Assembly: GCA_949289565.1 (NCBI GenBank)
Contig: CASEOO010000020.1
Span: forward strand, 41,415 to 105,414
Length of the DNA: 64,000 nt
Direction of reading: 5' to 3'
From: an uncultured Bacteroidales bacterium
Lineage (GTDB): Bacteria > Bacteroidota > Bacteroidia > Bacteroidales > UBA932
Numbering within the stretch: position 1 is the first letter of the stretch; every line of letters begins with the position of its first letter. Positions 26,739 to 36,291 of the stretch are shown piece after piece. The notes under the pieces were generated by a model, which did not search any database, was not told the DNA's origin, and saw only the letters and a list, made by a program, of their open reading frames with translations. The position numbers and the translations under genes were made by a program.

Positions 26739-27662
26739 ATGAAGAATCCTCTCGACATACTCAGAAGAGTGAAACGTTTCCTCACGGAAGATATCTGGAA
26801 TCTGGATATCGAGGATTTTTCGCGCGCCAAAGCCAGGAGCATCAAATATCTGAAAGTGCTGATAATCACCATCAAGACTTTTTCAGCGGAGAAGATAGGC
26901 TTCCAGGCTGTGGCCCTGAGTTTCTTCGGGACGATGTCGGTGGTGCCGTTCCTGGCCGTGGTCTTCGCCATCACAGGAGGCCTGGGGCTGGCGGACAAGC
27001 TGAAAGACCTGCTCTACGAGTATTTCAACAACTCGCAGGAAACGATTGACATGGTGCTCGGGTTTGCGAACAACATCATAGATACTGCCCAGTCCAGCAC
27101 CATGGGGCTGATAAGCGCCCTGCTTTTCCTGTGGCTGGTATTCTGGATGATGATATCTGTAGAAAGGGTGTTCAACAATGTATGGAGGGTGAAGAAATCG
27201 AGAAACCTGTTCAAGAGGATATCCTTCTACATAGCCATCCTGTTCATCGCGCCTTTCGTGATCATGCTTTTCTTCTCTGGCTCTATAGTATACACCAACA
27301 TGCTTAAAGGCATCGGGCTCGGGGTGGCATATTTTGAGTCCATAGCGTCAGTGCTGGCATGGGTGCTCTTCTATATAGTGGCGACTCTGACATTTTCAGC
27401 CATGTACAAGTTCATACCGAACTACAAGGTGCTGTATTCAAATGCATTCAGAGCGGCGGCAATATCCGCGCTGGCCTTCACCGTCCTGCAATACCTGTAT
27501 CTGGAGACACAGCTTTTCGTCACCAGGCTGAACATGGTATACGGAGCTGTGGCGGCCATTCCGCTGTTTATGTTCTGGATGAACTTCGGATGGTTCATCA
27601 TCCTTTTCGGAGCAGAGCTTTCGTATGCATACCAGCATGTAGACAGCTACAACATTGAATAA
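26739..27662 (+). CDS. YihY/BrkB-family inner-membrane protein
   Basis: 307 residues from ATG 26739; a GTG at 26715 in the same frame is less likely. Polytopic membrane protein with about six hydrophobic segments. The family signatures are seen: IGFQAVALSFFGTMSVVPFLAVVFAI (first TM), a central WLVFWMMISVERVFNNVWRV ('N..W') element, and the C-terminal YGAVAAIPLFMFWMNFGWFIILFGAELSYAY. Members were once called ribonuclease BN; the real function is unclear. Followed by relA/spoT after 23 bases. Confidence 0.88.
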   Translation: MKNPLDILRRVKRFLTEDIWNLDIEDFSRAKARSIKYLKVLIITIKTFSAEKIGFQAVALSFFGTMSVVPFLAVVFAITGGLGLADKLKDLLYEYFNNSQETIDMVLGFANNIIDTAQSSTMGLISALLFLWLVFWMMISVERVFNNVWRVKKSRNLFKRISFYIAILFIAPFVIMLFFSGSIVYTNMLKGIGLGVAYFESIASVLAWVLFYIVATLTFSAMYKFIPNYKVLYSNAFRAAAISALAFTVLQYLYLETQLFVTRLNMVYGAVAAIPLFMFWMNFGWFIILFGAELSYAYQHVDSYNIE

Positions 27663-27685
27663 ATAACTCTTGAAAAAACGACAAT

Positions 27686-29914
27686 ATGCCTGTATCTGAA
27701 TTTACCAAAGAAGATTTCGACATCATCGCGCGGGATTTCGCTGACCTCAAGGAGGCGGCCATGAAAAGATGCGCTGACCAGAAGGAACTGGATGTAGTGC
27801 AGAAAGCGTTCGACTTCGCCAATGAAGCCCATAAAGGGGTTCGCAGGCGCTCCGGAGAGCCCTATATACTCCATCCTATAGCCGTGGCGAAAATAGTGGT
27901 AAGCAATATCGGCCTCGGTTACAAATCCATAGCCGCGGCCCTGCTGCACGATGTTGTGGAGGACACGGAATACACCGTGGAGGATATCAGCAACCTTTTC
28001 GGAGAGAAAATAGCATCCCTTGTGGACGGCCTGACAAAAATCAAGACGGTGCTCGACAATGAGGACAAGGCAGAGAAGAAGAGCCTCCAGGCAGAAAATT
28101 TCAAGCGCATTCTCCTCACATTGAATGATGATGTGCGCGTGGTCCTGATAAAGCTGGCCGACAGGCTGCACAACTGCCGCACCATCGAATTCATGCCGGA
28201 GTACAAGCGGGACAAAATCCTGTCAGAGACCATGTTCATCTTCATACCGCTGGCTCACCGGCTTGGCCTTTATGAAGTGAAATCCGAGATGGAAGACATA
28301 TGGCTCAGGTACAAGGAGCCGGAGGCATTCAACGAAATCACTGAAAAAATCAACAGGAACATCTCTGACAAAGAGAAAGAAATCGACGAGTTCATCCAGC
28401 CTATAGACGAAGCTCTGAGAAAGGCCGGCTTCGACTTCGAAATCAAAAAACGCGTCAAGACCCCGTACTCAATCTGGCACAAGATAGTGACCAAAGGCAT
28501 CACCTTCGAGCAGATATACGATCTGTACGCAGTCAGGATTATATTCAACCCTGGACAGGGCTGCACGAAAGACACTGAAAGAGACCAGTGCTATCATGTA
28601 TTCTCCATCATCACAGGCATATACAAATACAAGAGCGACAGGATACGCGACTGGGTAAAACATCCTAAGAACAACGGCTATGAAGCACTGCACTGCACGC
28701 TGATGAGCCACTCAGGCATCTGGATTGAAGTCCAGATACGCACGCAGAGGATGAATGACATAGCTGAGAAAGGCATTGCCGCCCACTGGGCATACAAGAA
28801 AGACGGGTTCGTGAGCGAGAATGAGAGCGAAATGGACAAATGGATAAGCAAGGTGAAGGAAATCATAGTGAATCCTGATGTAAACGCTCTGGAGCTCCTG
28901 GACATCATCCACAACGACCTGACCACCTCAGACATCTTCGTCTTCACTCCGAAAGGCGAGCAGAAAAGCATCCAGAAAGGGGCGACAGCCCTGGATTTCG
29001 CCTATATGATCCACACGGAAATAGGAAACAAAGCGATAGCGGCGAAAGTGAACATGAAGCTCGTCCCGCTGTCATATGTGCTCAAGTCCGGCGACCAGGT
29101 GGAAATCATCACAGCTGAAAATGAAAAGCCGAAAAGAGCATGGCTGCAGTTCCTGGCGACCAGAAAAGCGAAAAACATCGTCATAGACTATTTCAAAGGC
29201 GAAAGGCAGGAAAGCATCCGGGTAGGCAAAACCATGCTTGAGGAACAGCTGGCATCGTTAGGATACAAGCTGACAGACAAGATTATAGCCAAGCTGCTGG
29301 AAAGCTATGAAATTTTCGAAGGCGACCGGGATGAACTTTTCTTCAGGATAGGCGCCGGGATACTGAAAATCAGCAATCTGGACCAGATGCTCAAGAAAGA
29401 TGACGACAAACAGGGCGGACGGTGGTCGTTCCCGTGGTTCAAGAGCAAAGACAAAAAGGACAGCAAATATGTCATCAACGACAAATCCGATGCCTCGCAC
29501 AAATATGTCATTGCCAGCTGCTGCAACCCTATTCCAGGGGACAGTGTGGTAGGCTTCCTCGCATCTGACGGCACGATCACGGTCCACAAGAAGTCATGCA
29601 GCACAGCAAACAGCATCGCGGCCAAGCATGGCGACCGGATAGTGCAGACACAGTGGGAGCAGGATGCAGACCAGTCATTCCTCGTCAGGCTTTCATTGAA
29701 AGGATACGACCGCATCGGCATCATAAATGAAATATCCAGATACATCTCCCTGGTCATGAATGTGAACATGAGGCGCATGTACCTGAACACCGAAGACGAA
29801 GTATTCGACGGCTATATAGACCTCTATGTCCATGACAAGGATGACCTGGAAAAGCTTATACGCAGGCTCAGCAGGATCGAAGGCATACAGAGTGTAGTCA
29901 GGACTGACCTTTAG
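27686..29914 (+). CDS. relA: Bifunctional (p)ppGpp synthetase/hydrolase
   Basis: 742-residue RelA/SpoT homologue controlling the stringent response. The N-terminal HD hydrolase is intact (ILHPIAVA; ALLHDVVEDTEYT, His88-Asp89; KLADRLHN). The synthetase has YDLYAVRIIF and NGYEALHCTLM with VEVQIRT-type VQIRTQRMNDIAEKGIAAHWAYK. A TGS domain (IFVFTPKGEQKSIQKGATALDFAYMIH, about 412-438), a zinc/helical region with SCCNPIPGDSVVGF, and a C-terminal ACT domain follow. Both catalytic sites look competent, so a single Rel-type enzyme may serve both activities. Confidence 0.95.
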   Translation: MPVSEFTKEDFDIIARDFADLKEAAMKRCADQKELDVVQKAFDFANEAHKGVRRRSGEPYILHPIAVAKIVVSNIGLGYKSIAAALLHDVVEDTEYTVEDISNLFGEKIASLVDGLTKIKTVLDNEDKAEKKSLQAENFKRILLTLNDDVRVVLIKLADRLHNCRTIEFMPEYKRDKILSETMFIFIPLAHRLGLYEVKSEMEDIWLRYKEPEAFNEITEKINRNISDKEKEIDEFIQPIDEALRKAGFDFEIKKRVKTPYSIWHKIVTKGITFEQIYDLYAVRIIFNPGQGCTKDTERDQCYHVFSIITGIYKYKSDRIRDWVKHPKNNGYEALHCTLMSHSGIWIEVQIRTQRMNDIAEKGIAAHWAYKKDGFVSENESEMDKWISKVKEIIVNPDVNALELLDIIHNDLTTSDIFVFTPKGEQKSIQKGATALDFAYMIHTEIGNKAIAAKVNMKLVPLSYVLKSGDQVEIITAENEKPKRAWLQFLATRKAKNIVIDYFKGERQESIRVGKTMLEEQLASLGYKLTDKIIAKLLESYEIFEGDRDELFFRIGAGILKISNLDQMLKKDDDKQGGRWSFPWFKSKDKKDSKYVINDKSDASHKYVIASCCNPIPGDSVVGFLASDGTITVHKKSCSTANSIAAKHGDRIVQTQWEQDADQSFLVRLSLKGYDRIGIINEISRYISLVMNVNMRRMYLNTEDEVFDGYIDLYVHDKDDLEKLIRRLSRIEGIQSVVRTDL

Positions 29915-29980
29915 ACAGGATTCCAGATGCGCAGGCACGACCTTTGAGGCAGGCCGCCCTGGAAAATTCAAACGATAAAA

Positions 29981-31777
29981 ATGAAACGTTTTTTTGCACA
30001 ATATCTTCCTCTTATGACAGTGGTGGCGGCTGTGGGCGTTCTTGTTTTCTCGCCCTCATGCGCGAATACCACCACGCCCCCAAGCGGCGGGCCGAAAGAC
30101 ACCATACCTCCTGTGCTGGTGAAATATTACCCTATGCCAGGAGACACTATGGTGACCAGGCATAAAACCCAGATATCCCTTACGTTCGATGAATTCGTGG
30201 TAGTGAAGGATGCCCAGAACCTGTTTTTGTCTCCGCCGCTTGAGAAAGTACCGAAATACAGGCTCAGGAACAAGAGCGTCATAGTCACTTTCGAATCGGA
30301 CCTCGACTCGAACAAGACCTATGTGCTGGATGTCACCAATGCCATTGCCGACAACAACGAAGGCAACATGTTCCCGGGCTATGCGCTCGTCTTCTCGACA
30401 GGCAAGCACCTGGACTCGATGATGGTAACAGGAATAGTCCAGGACTGCAATACCCTCATGCCAGTGAAGGGAGCCACCGTGATGCTGTACAAGGATCATT
30501 CGGACTCGGCGATATTCAAGCACAGGCCCGATGCCGCCATCAAGACTGACGACTGGGGATTCTTCTGCCTTAGAAACATCCAGGACACAGTCTACAGGAT
30601 GTATGCCATCATGGACATGAACAACAACAATATCTACGAGGCCGACCAGGAGCAGGTGGCGTTCATCGACACCCTCATAAGACCTTCTCAGAAGGTCAAT
30701 GACAGCATTCCTGAGCTTCAGAAATACATCATGACCGACACCGTCGCGTGCCAGGCCAGAAAGACACAGTACGAGCTGAACCTCTTCAAGGAAGTGCCGT
30801 CCAAGCAGATGATAATGAACAAGGAACGCATAGGAGAAAGGACAGCCTACATCACTTTCATGGCTCCATACGCGCAGATAGACTCTATCTGGATGAGAGG
30901 CATCCCGGCTGAAAAGCTCATCACACAGTTCAATCTCGAGCAGGACAGCCTGGAGATATGGGTAAATGATCCGAATCCTCTTCCCGACACCCTGTTCCTG
31001 AATGTGGACTATCTGAAAACGGATACTCTGGGAAATCTGGCGCCTGCGGTGGAAGAAGTGAAGCTGGCCAGGCCAAGGGAAATGGCGGCGGCCAAGAGCT
31101 CAAGGAGAGACATCAAAAAGGAAGATACCACGACGGTGTTCACCATCACTGCCGAGCCGGAAAATGTAGAGCAGTATGGATTTCAGATAGAGTTCAAATT
31201 TCCGCTGGTGGAATCAGCCTTCGATTCACTGGAGTTCCGGTACCTGAATCCGAAGCAGCAGGAATTTACAGACACATATACAGTCGTCCAGGACAGCCTG
31301 AACCTGAGAAAATATGTTGTGAGGCCGACCTCGAAACTGCTGCCTGGCTATGAATATTTCCTGAAAGTGCCTCACCGCAAGTTCAAGGACATAAACGGGT
31401 TCTACAATGACAGCTCGGAAGTGAAGGTCATGCTTCCGAACGATGACAAGCTCAGCTCGCTGAACCTGGTTCTGAGCAATGTACACAACAAATACATAAT
31501 AGACCTGCTCAATGAAAAGCGAGACCAGACCATCAGGTCATTCATCGTGGAGAAAGACACCACCCTGCTCTTCCCTTATATAAAGACGGGGAAATATTCG
31601 ATAAGGCTGACTGAAGACCTGAACAGAAACGGGCTTGTGGACACAGGAAACCTTCTGGAGCACAAGCAGCCGGAAAAAGTCAAGTTCTTCAAGCTGGATG
31701 ACGGAACGGCATTTCTCGAAATACCGGAGATGACGGAGCTGGAACAGAGCATCGATGTAGGTGAAATGTTCAAATAA
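29981..31777 (+). CDS. Ig-like (Big_5) domain lipoprotein
   Basis: 598-residue surface or periplasmic lipoprotein typical of Bacteroidota. Signal MKRFFAQYLPLMTVVAAVGVLVFSPSCAN with lipobox SPSC, followed by the conserved PPSGGPKDTIPPVLVKYYP (about 33-51) and a Big_5-type Ig-like domain (ISLTFDEFVVVKDAQNL to VIVTFESDLDSNKTYVLDV). A second part holds a carboxypeptidase-regulatory-like beta domain (MVTGIVQDCNTLMPVKGATVML). Function unknown. It is followed after 8 bases by a porin-like gene. Confidence 0.85.
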   Translation: MKRFFAQYLPLMTVVAAVGVLVFSPSCANTTTPPSGGPKDTIPPVLVKYYPMPGDTMVTRHKTQISLTFDEFVVVKDAQNLFLSPPLEKVPKYRLRNKSVIVTFESDLDSNKTYVLDVTNAIADNNEGNMFPGYALVFSTGKHLDSMMVTGIVQDCNTLMPVKGATVMLYKDHSDSAIFKHRPDAAIKTDDWGFFCLRNIQDTVYRMYAIMDMNNNNIYEADQEQVAFIDTLIRPSQKVNDSIPELQKYIMTDTVACQARKTQYELNLFKEVPSKQMIMNKERIGERTAYITFMAPYAQIDSIWMRGIPAEKLITQFNLEQDSLEIWVNDPNPLPDTLFLNVDYLKTDTLGNLAPAVEEVKLARPREMAAAKSSRRDIKKEDTTTVFTITAEPENVEQYGFQIEFKFPLVESAFDSLEFRYLNPKQQEFTDTYTVVQDSLNLRKYVVRPTSKLLPGYEYFLKVPHRKFKDINGFYNDSSEVKVMLPNDDKLSSLNLVLSNVHNKYIIDLLNEKRDQTIRSFIVEKDTTLLFPYIKTGKYSIRLTEDLNRNGLVDTGNLLEHKQPEKVKFFKLDDGTAFLEIPEMTELEQSIDVGEMFK

Positions 31778-31785
31778 AAGTGCTG

Positions 31786-32742
31786 ATGGAAAGATTTCAG
31801 AAGGTATTTTGTTTGATTGCCGCGGCCGCGGCAATGTCATTGGCGGGCTTGCGCGAAGCAAAGGCCCAGCTGCCTCCAGGCATGACTGTCGAAGATGACA
31901 GCACTGAAGCTGAGGCCATAAGAGATACTGCCGGACTTGACATGGTGACATTGGAGATCGACTCTCTGAGCGATGGTTTCCTGGACAGCCTGAACCTGAA
32001 CAGAGATATTCCTATCAATGACTACACAATGATCGGATTCCAGTATGGAGTGGGCATCAGCCAGGTAAGCTGGAATCCAAGCATGCAGCAGAAGTTCCGT
32101 TTCGTGCCTGTCAATTTCGGCTTTCTGTACACCCGATATGGCAAAATGTTCGGCTACATGCCCTATTTCGGGATTCAGGCCGGAATTTTCTATGGACAGG
32201 AAGGCTACCAGTTCGAAGAGGATGATGAAGGCTACACGCCGACAGTGGAAGGGGCGACAGGCGCACTCATGCAGGTAATCGAGGTGCCTGTGATGGCGCA
32301 CTGCCATTTCGACTTCTGGAAAATGAAGCTGATGGTGAACCTCGGGCTCTATGGCGGATACAGGCTCAGCATCCAGAGATTCGGCGAGGGTGTGCCGGAC
32401 AACATCAGGAATTCTTTTACAGACACTGATTTGCGGCTTGACTATGGCATCAAGGGAGGTGCTGGGTTCGCTTTCGTCTTCGATCCTATAGAAATACATT
32501 TCACTGCCATGTACAAGCACTCTTTCGGGTCTCTGTATGAGCCGGACTACTACAGCCAGTATTATTACAGATATGCATATCCGGCAAACTTTATATTTTC
32601 TGCAGGGGTGCACTTCCAGCTGACCAAGAGAGTAGGCAAAACCAAGCATGCACTCAGGCGTGAAGCCAGGGAGCATCTCGGGCTCATCAAGGCGATACAG
32701 TCCAATGTTCCGGCGGAAACTGAGTCGCCCGAGGTTAAATAA
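31786..32742 (+). CDS. PorT-like outer-membrane beta-barrel protein
   Basis: 318 residues from ATG 31786 (a GTG at 31780 is in frame). Signal peptide ends near AKAQLPP; an acidic linker follows (DDSTEAEAIRDTAG). A barrel of about 8 strands begins at MIGFQYGVGISQVSW. GIQAGIFYGQEGYQFEE and IKGGAGFAFVFDPIEIHFTAMYKHSFGSL are typical PorT/OMP-b-barrel strands. A C-terminal 45-residue basic tail (TKRVGKTKHALRREAREH) follows the barrel. Probably co-transcribed with the Ig-like lipoprotein before it and ispG after it (35-base gap). Confidence 0.65.
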   Translation: MERFQKVFCLIAAAAAMSLAGLREAKAQLPPGMTVEDDSTEAEAIRDTAGLDMVTLEIDSLSDGFLDSLNLNRDIPINDYTMIGFQYGVGISQVSWNPSMQQKFRFVPVNFGFLYTRYGKMFGYMPYFGIQAGIFYGQEGYQFEEDDEGYTPTVEGATGALMQVIEVPVMAHCHFDFWKMKLMVNLGLYGGYRLSIQRFGEGVPDNIRNSFTDTDLRLDYGIKGGAGFAFVFDPIEIHFTAMYKHSFGSLYEPDYYSQYYYRYAYPANFIFSAGVHFQLTKRVGKTKHALRREAREHLGLIKAIQSNVPAETESPEVK

Positions 32743-32777
32743 GCAGAAGAATACAAGCTGAAATAAACGATATCAAT

Positions 32778-34112
32778 ATGCAGACAAGAGAAGTCCATGT
32801 CGGGAATGTCGTCATAGGAGGCGGACATCCCGTCGTAGTGCAGACAATGTGCAACACTCACACATCAGACATAGAAGCTTCAGCCGCCCAGTGCAGGAGG
32901 CTGCATGAAGCCGGGGCGCAAATGATAAGGCTGACTGTACCCACGCTGGAGGATGTGCATGCACTGGCTGAAATCAAAAAAAGGCTTCGGGACAGCGGCA
33001 TCGGCACACCGCTGGTGGCGGACGTCCATTTTTCTTCTGAAATAGCCATTGCGGCCGCAGAGGTGGTGGAAAAGGTCAGAATAAATCCAGGGAACTTTCA
33101 TAAGGATTTTGACCGTGCATGCGAACAATTCGCCCGCTTGGTGAAAGTCTGCAAAGAGCATGGCACCGCCATCAGAATAGGGTTGAACCATGGTTCACTG
33201 GGAGAACGGATCACTACACTGTACGGGAATACCCCGCTTGCCATGAAAGAGGCCGCGATGGAATGGCTGGACCTGTGCGTAGAAAACGATTTTCATAATG
33301 TCGTCGTTTCACTCAAAGCCAGCAACACGCTGGTCATGGTCGAGGCTTACAGGCTGCTGGCGGCCGCCATGGAAGAAAAAGGGATAGCTTTCCCGCTTCA
33401 TCTTGGTGTGACAGAAGCTGGAAACGGAGACTCAGGAAGGATAAAATCTGCCGTGGGTATATCAGCCCTGCTTTCCGATGGAATCGGAGACACTGTCAGG
33501 GTGTCCCTCACAGAGGACCCGGAGCGCGAAATACCGGCGGCGCAATACCTGGCAGACAGATATGGACACAAACTGCATTCCACTCTGACGCAGGTGAATA
33601 TCGAAAATGGAAAAGCTGCAGCCACATATGACTCCCCTTCCCGCGAAAGACTGATGCTGGATATGGCGTGCGATTTCGGAAAAATGCTTCTGGACAGGAA
33701 GATAGACGATGTGGAGCTCCGCGGCCGCTATCGCAGTGAAACCGGTGATGAAATCATCCTCGACGGCTCGGAAGAAGCCTCATATTTTTCAGATGAGCTT
33801 CTCCAGGCGGCCAGAAGACGTTTCTACAAGCCTGAATATGTCGCATGTCCCGGATGCGGACGGACTATGTACAATCTGGAGGAGACTTTCAACGAAGTGA
33901 AGCGCCGCACCTCCCATCTGAAAGGCATGGTGATAGCTGTTATGGGCTGCATAGTGAACGGCCCCGGGGAAATGGCTGATGCAGACTGGGGCTATGTAGG
34001 CGAAGGAGGTCACAAGGTCACTATCTACAGGAAAAAGACACCTGTGCTGAAACATATCCCTGAAAATGAAGCCATAGACAGGCTGCTCGAACTAATAGAG
34101 AAAGAGCGTTGA
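32778..34112 (+). CDS. ispG: 4-hydroxy-3-methylbut-2-enyl diphosphate synthase (IspG/GcpE)
   Basis: Penultimate step of the MEP isoprenoid pathway, converting MEcPP to HMBPP with a 4Fe-4S cluster. TIM-barrel start: VVVQTMCNTHTSD (about 20-32), LVADVHF (about 79-85) and VRINPGNF (about 96-103). The C-terminal cluster ligands are ACPGCGRTMYNLEETF (about 355-370) and MGCIVNGPGEMADADWGYVG (about 392-411). 444 residues: longer than the ~370 of E. coli but clearly shorter than the ~600-residue insert-bearing form I expect in many Bacteroidota. The segment between ENGKAAATYDSPS and the cluster domain is a reduced insert. Confidence 0.93.
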   Translation: MQTREVHVGNVVIGGGHPVVVQTMCNTHTSDIEASAAQCRRLHEAGAQMIRLTVPTLEDVHALAEIKKRLRDSGIGTPLVADVHFSSEIAIAAAEVVEKVRINPGNFHKDFDRACEQFARLVKVCKEHGTAIRIGLNHGSLGERITTLYGNTPLAMKEAAMEWLDLCVENDFHNVVVSLKASNTLVMVEAYRLLAAAMEEKGIAFPLHLGVTEAGNGDSGRIKSAVGISALLSDGIGDTVRVSLTEDPEREIPAAQYLADRYGHKLHSTLTQVNIENGKAAATYDSPSRERLMLDMACDFGKMLLDRKIDDVELRGRYRSETGDEIILDGSEEASYFSDELLQAARRRFYKPEYVACPGCGRTMYNLEETFNEVKRRTSHLKGMVIAVMGCIVNGPGEMADADWGYVGEGGHKVTIYRKKTPVLKHIPENEAIDRLLELIEKER

Positions 34113-34129
34113 CTTTTGAAAAGAGCCCT

Positions 34130-34183
34130 GTCTTTCGAAGAAAGACGCATGAGGGTGTCCCGAAAGGTAGTTCGGGACACCCT
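34130..34183. terminator. Double hairpin between ispG and the CNNM gene
   Basis: Two stem-loops: 34130-34146 (7-bp stem, 3-nt loop; exact inverted copy of the hairpin at 6201-6217) and 34152-34183 (13-bp arms 34152-34164 and 34171-34183, 6-nt loop) followed by ATTATTTT. The genes converge here, so it can terminate both. Confidence 0.75.
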
Positions 34184-34184
34184 A

Positions 34185-35528
34185 TTATTTTGTTGCAGCA
34201 GGCTGGCCTGCCGTTATCTGGCCAGCCTGATTTTGTTCAGCCTCGCCGCCATCCTGCGTATCCATTTTGACGATCACCTTGTCTATCCTGGCACCGTCCA
34301 TGTCCACAACCTCGAAGCGGAAGTTTCTCCATGACACTGTCTCTCCAGGCACAGGCATATGGTCCAGTTCATCAAGAATCAGCCCTGCGACAGTAGTATA
34401 TTCGAAATCTTCCATTGAATCATCTATGTCGAAATGCCGCAGAAAGTCATACATAGGGCACATTCCATCCACCAGCCAGCCGTCATTGTCTTTCCTGGCC
34501 ACTATGTCAGGCTCCTCATGGTCATCATTGATATTGCCCACCAGGGCTTCCATAATGTCTTTCAGAGTGATGATGCCGGAGCATGAGCCGAACTCGTCGC
34601 AGACCAGAGCACGGCTGATTTTTTTCTGCTTCATCTGCTCCAGCACAGTGTATACATTCATATTCTCATGAAAATACTCAGGCTCTTTCATCATCTTCTT
34701 CAAATCCAGACCGCCTTCCTTGCCTATGTTCAAGACATATTCCTTCAATGAAAGCACTCCTACCACATGGTCCAGGTCGTCTTCCACCACAGGATACTCC
34801 TCGAAAATATTCGATTCTATAGTCTCCCTTATTTCCTGCTCGCTCATTTCCAGGTCAAGCCATACAATGTCGGCCCTCAAAGTCATGATGGTGCTCACTT
34901 TCAAATCGCCCAAAGCGAACACCCTTTCCACCAGGTCCTGTTCGACAGGAGAAACCTCGCCTTCATCAGTGCCTTCCTGTATAATGGATTTTATCTCCTC
35001 CTCCGTCACTTTCGTCTCCTGATACCTGATTCCGAGAATCCTGGTCACCAGAGATGTAGTCTTGGCCAGCAGCCATACGAAAGGCGCGGCTATCAGCGAT
35101 ATGAATTTCATCGGCCCGGCGACTATCTTCGATACTTTTTCAGATGCGCTCATGGCTATTCTCTTAGGAACCAGCTCGCCGAATATCAAAGTAAGGAACA
35201 TCACCAGAATGACTATGATAGTCTGCGCCAGTGCAGATGCTCCGGCAGCGGCCATGCCGGCTTTCTGAAGAACGGCAGAAAACTCCGCGGCTATTTTGTT
35301 TCCTGAAAAGATACCGGTCAGAATGCCGATAAGAGTGATGCCCACCTGCACTGCGGAGAGAAACCTGTCTGGATCCTGAGCCAGATTAAGCGCTGTCCGC
35401 GCAGCTTTGCTCCCTTTGTTGGCATCAGCCTGGAGGCTTGATTTTCTTGCTGAAATGATAGCTATTTCAGACATTGCAAATACGCCGTTCAACAGAATCA
35501 GCAAGATAATGATAAAAATTTCTTCCAT
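34185..35528 (-). CDS. CNNM/CorC-HlyC family transporter-like protein
   Basis: 447 residues: N-terminal CNNM (DUF21) membrane domain with about four hydrophobic helices (MEEIFIIILLILLNGVFAMSEIAII; VQVGITLIGILTGIFSG; TIIVILVMFLTLIFGELVPKRIA). A tandem CBS pair follows (VSTIMTLRADIVWLDLEMSEQE; YPVVEDDLDHVVGVLSLKEYV). Last is the CorC_HlyC domain (GWLVDGMCPMYDFLRHFDID; TVAGLILDELDHMPVPGETV). Such proteins are linked to Mg2+/Co2+ export or homeostasis. The annotation 'hemolysin' is historical. Next upstream gene in the strand is psd, 6 bases away. Confidence 0.9.
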   Translation of the reverse strand: MEEIFIIILLILLNGVFAMSEIAIISARKSSLQADANKGSKAARTALNLAQDPDRFLSAVQVGITLIGILTGIFSGNKIAAEFSAVLQKAGMAAAGASALAQTIIVILVMFLTLIFGELVPKRIAMSASEKVSKIVAGPMKFISLIAAPFVWLLAKTTSLVTRILGIRYQETKVTEEEIKSIIQEGTDEGEVSPVEQDLVERVFALGDLKVSTIMTLRADIVWLDLEMSEQEIRETIESNIFEEYPVVEDDLDHVVGVLSLKEYVLNIGKEGGLDLKKMMKEPEYFHENMNVYTVLEQMKQKKISRALVCDEFGSCSGIITLKDIMEALVGNINDDHEEPDIVARKDNDGWLVDGMCPMYDFLRHFDIDDSMEDFEYTTVAGLILDELDHMPVPGETVSWRNFRFEVVDMDGARIDKVIVKMDTQDGGEAEQNQAGQITAGQPAATK

Positions 35529-35534
35529 AAATAT

Positions 35535-36221
35535 TTAACGTCTGTCAGACGCCTCTTTTAATCTCTTTTTGTCCAGCACAGCTATAACGGTTTCGCAGGC
35601 ACGGACCTCTTCTCCCAAACTAACTTTGATATCGGCATCAAGCGGCAGATACATATCGATCCTCGACCCGAACTTGATGATACCGCACTGCTTTCCTCTG
35701 CTCTCCGGCTTTCCCGGCTCTGCATAACATTCAATCCTGCGGCAGAATGTGCCCGCAAGCTGTTTGAAGAAAACATCTCCGTATTCAGTCTTCATGCATA
35801 CCGACGTGTGCTCGTTCAGCTCTGATGCTTTCGGCAGGAAGGCCAGGAAATATTTCCCCGGATGATACTTGTAATATGTCACCTCACCGCTGACAGGCCA
35901 GAAATTCACATGGACGTTGAAAAAGTCCATATATATCGAAACCTGGATACACTCTCTTTTCAAAAACTCAGGCTCGTACACCCTGTCCAGGACGACTATC
36001 TCTCCATCCGCCACCGCAGTAACCAAGGAGTCCCCCTCCGGAATCCTGCGTGAAGGAACCCTGAAAAAGAATAGTACAAAACCCATGAAGAAAATAAGAA
36101 GCGCGACCAGAGGAAAAGCTATGAAGAGGCAGCTTATAGAATGCAGAATCAGCCAGACCAGCAAGCTACAAGACACCCACACCACAAAAATAATTCTCCA
36201 GCCTCCTCTATGTACAGTCAT
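35535..36221 (-). CDS. psd: Phosphatidylserine decarboxylase proenzyme
   Basis: 228 residues from ATG 36221 (longer frame starts TTG). Makes phosphatidylethanolamine. Short archaeal/Bacteroidota-type Psd: an N-terminal pair of hydrophobic helices anchors it to the membrane. The FFRVPSRRIPEGDSLV start of the domain and the histidine-containing ISIYMDFFNVHVNFWPVSGEV (about 93-113) follow. The self-cleavage site GS is in KFGSRIDMYLP (about 187-197), where Ser becomes the pyruvoyl group. Possibly shares a role with cdsA just upstream in phospholipid synthesis. Confidence 0.93.
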   Translation of the reverse strand: MTVHRGGWRIIFVVWVSCSLLVWLILHSISCLFIAFPLVALLIFFMGFVLFFFRVPSRRIPEGDSLVTAVADGEIVVLDRVYEPEFLKRECIQVSIYMDFFNVHVNFWPVSGEVTYYKYHPGKYFLAFLPKASELNEHTSVCMKTEYGDVFFKQLAGTFCRRIECYAEPGKPESRGKQCGIIKFGSRIDMYLPLDADIKVSLGEEVRACETVIAVLDKKRLKEASDRR

Positions 36222-36244
36222 AATGAGCAATGATTTTCAACTTG

Positions 36245-36252
36245 CAAATTTA
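36245..36252 (-). promoter_or_regulatory. Probable -7 element for psd
   Basis: Plus-strand CAAATTTA gives an exact TAAATTTG on the minus strand 24 bases before the psd ATG, in the 70-base gap after cdsA. No clear -33. Confidence 0.35.
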
Positions 36253-36291
36253 CGAAAATTTACTCAATCGCAGAAATAATCTTCAGCCTAA

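Noticed and set aside
31837..32676. Minus-strand open frame of 279 codons
   Set aside because: Antisense to the PorT-like gene, which has a signal peptide and barrel pattern; histidine-rich composition is a codon mirror effect.
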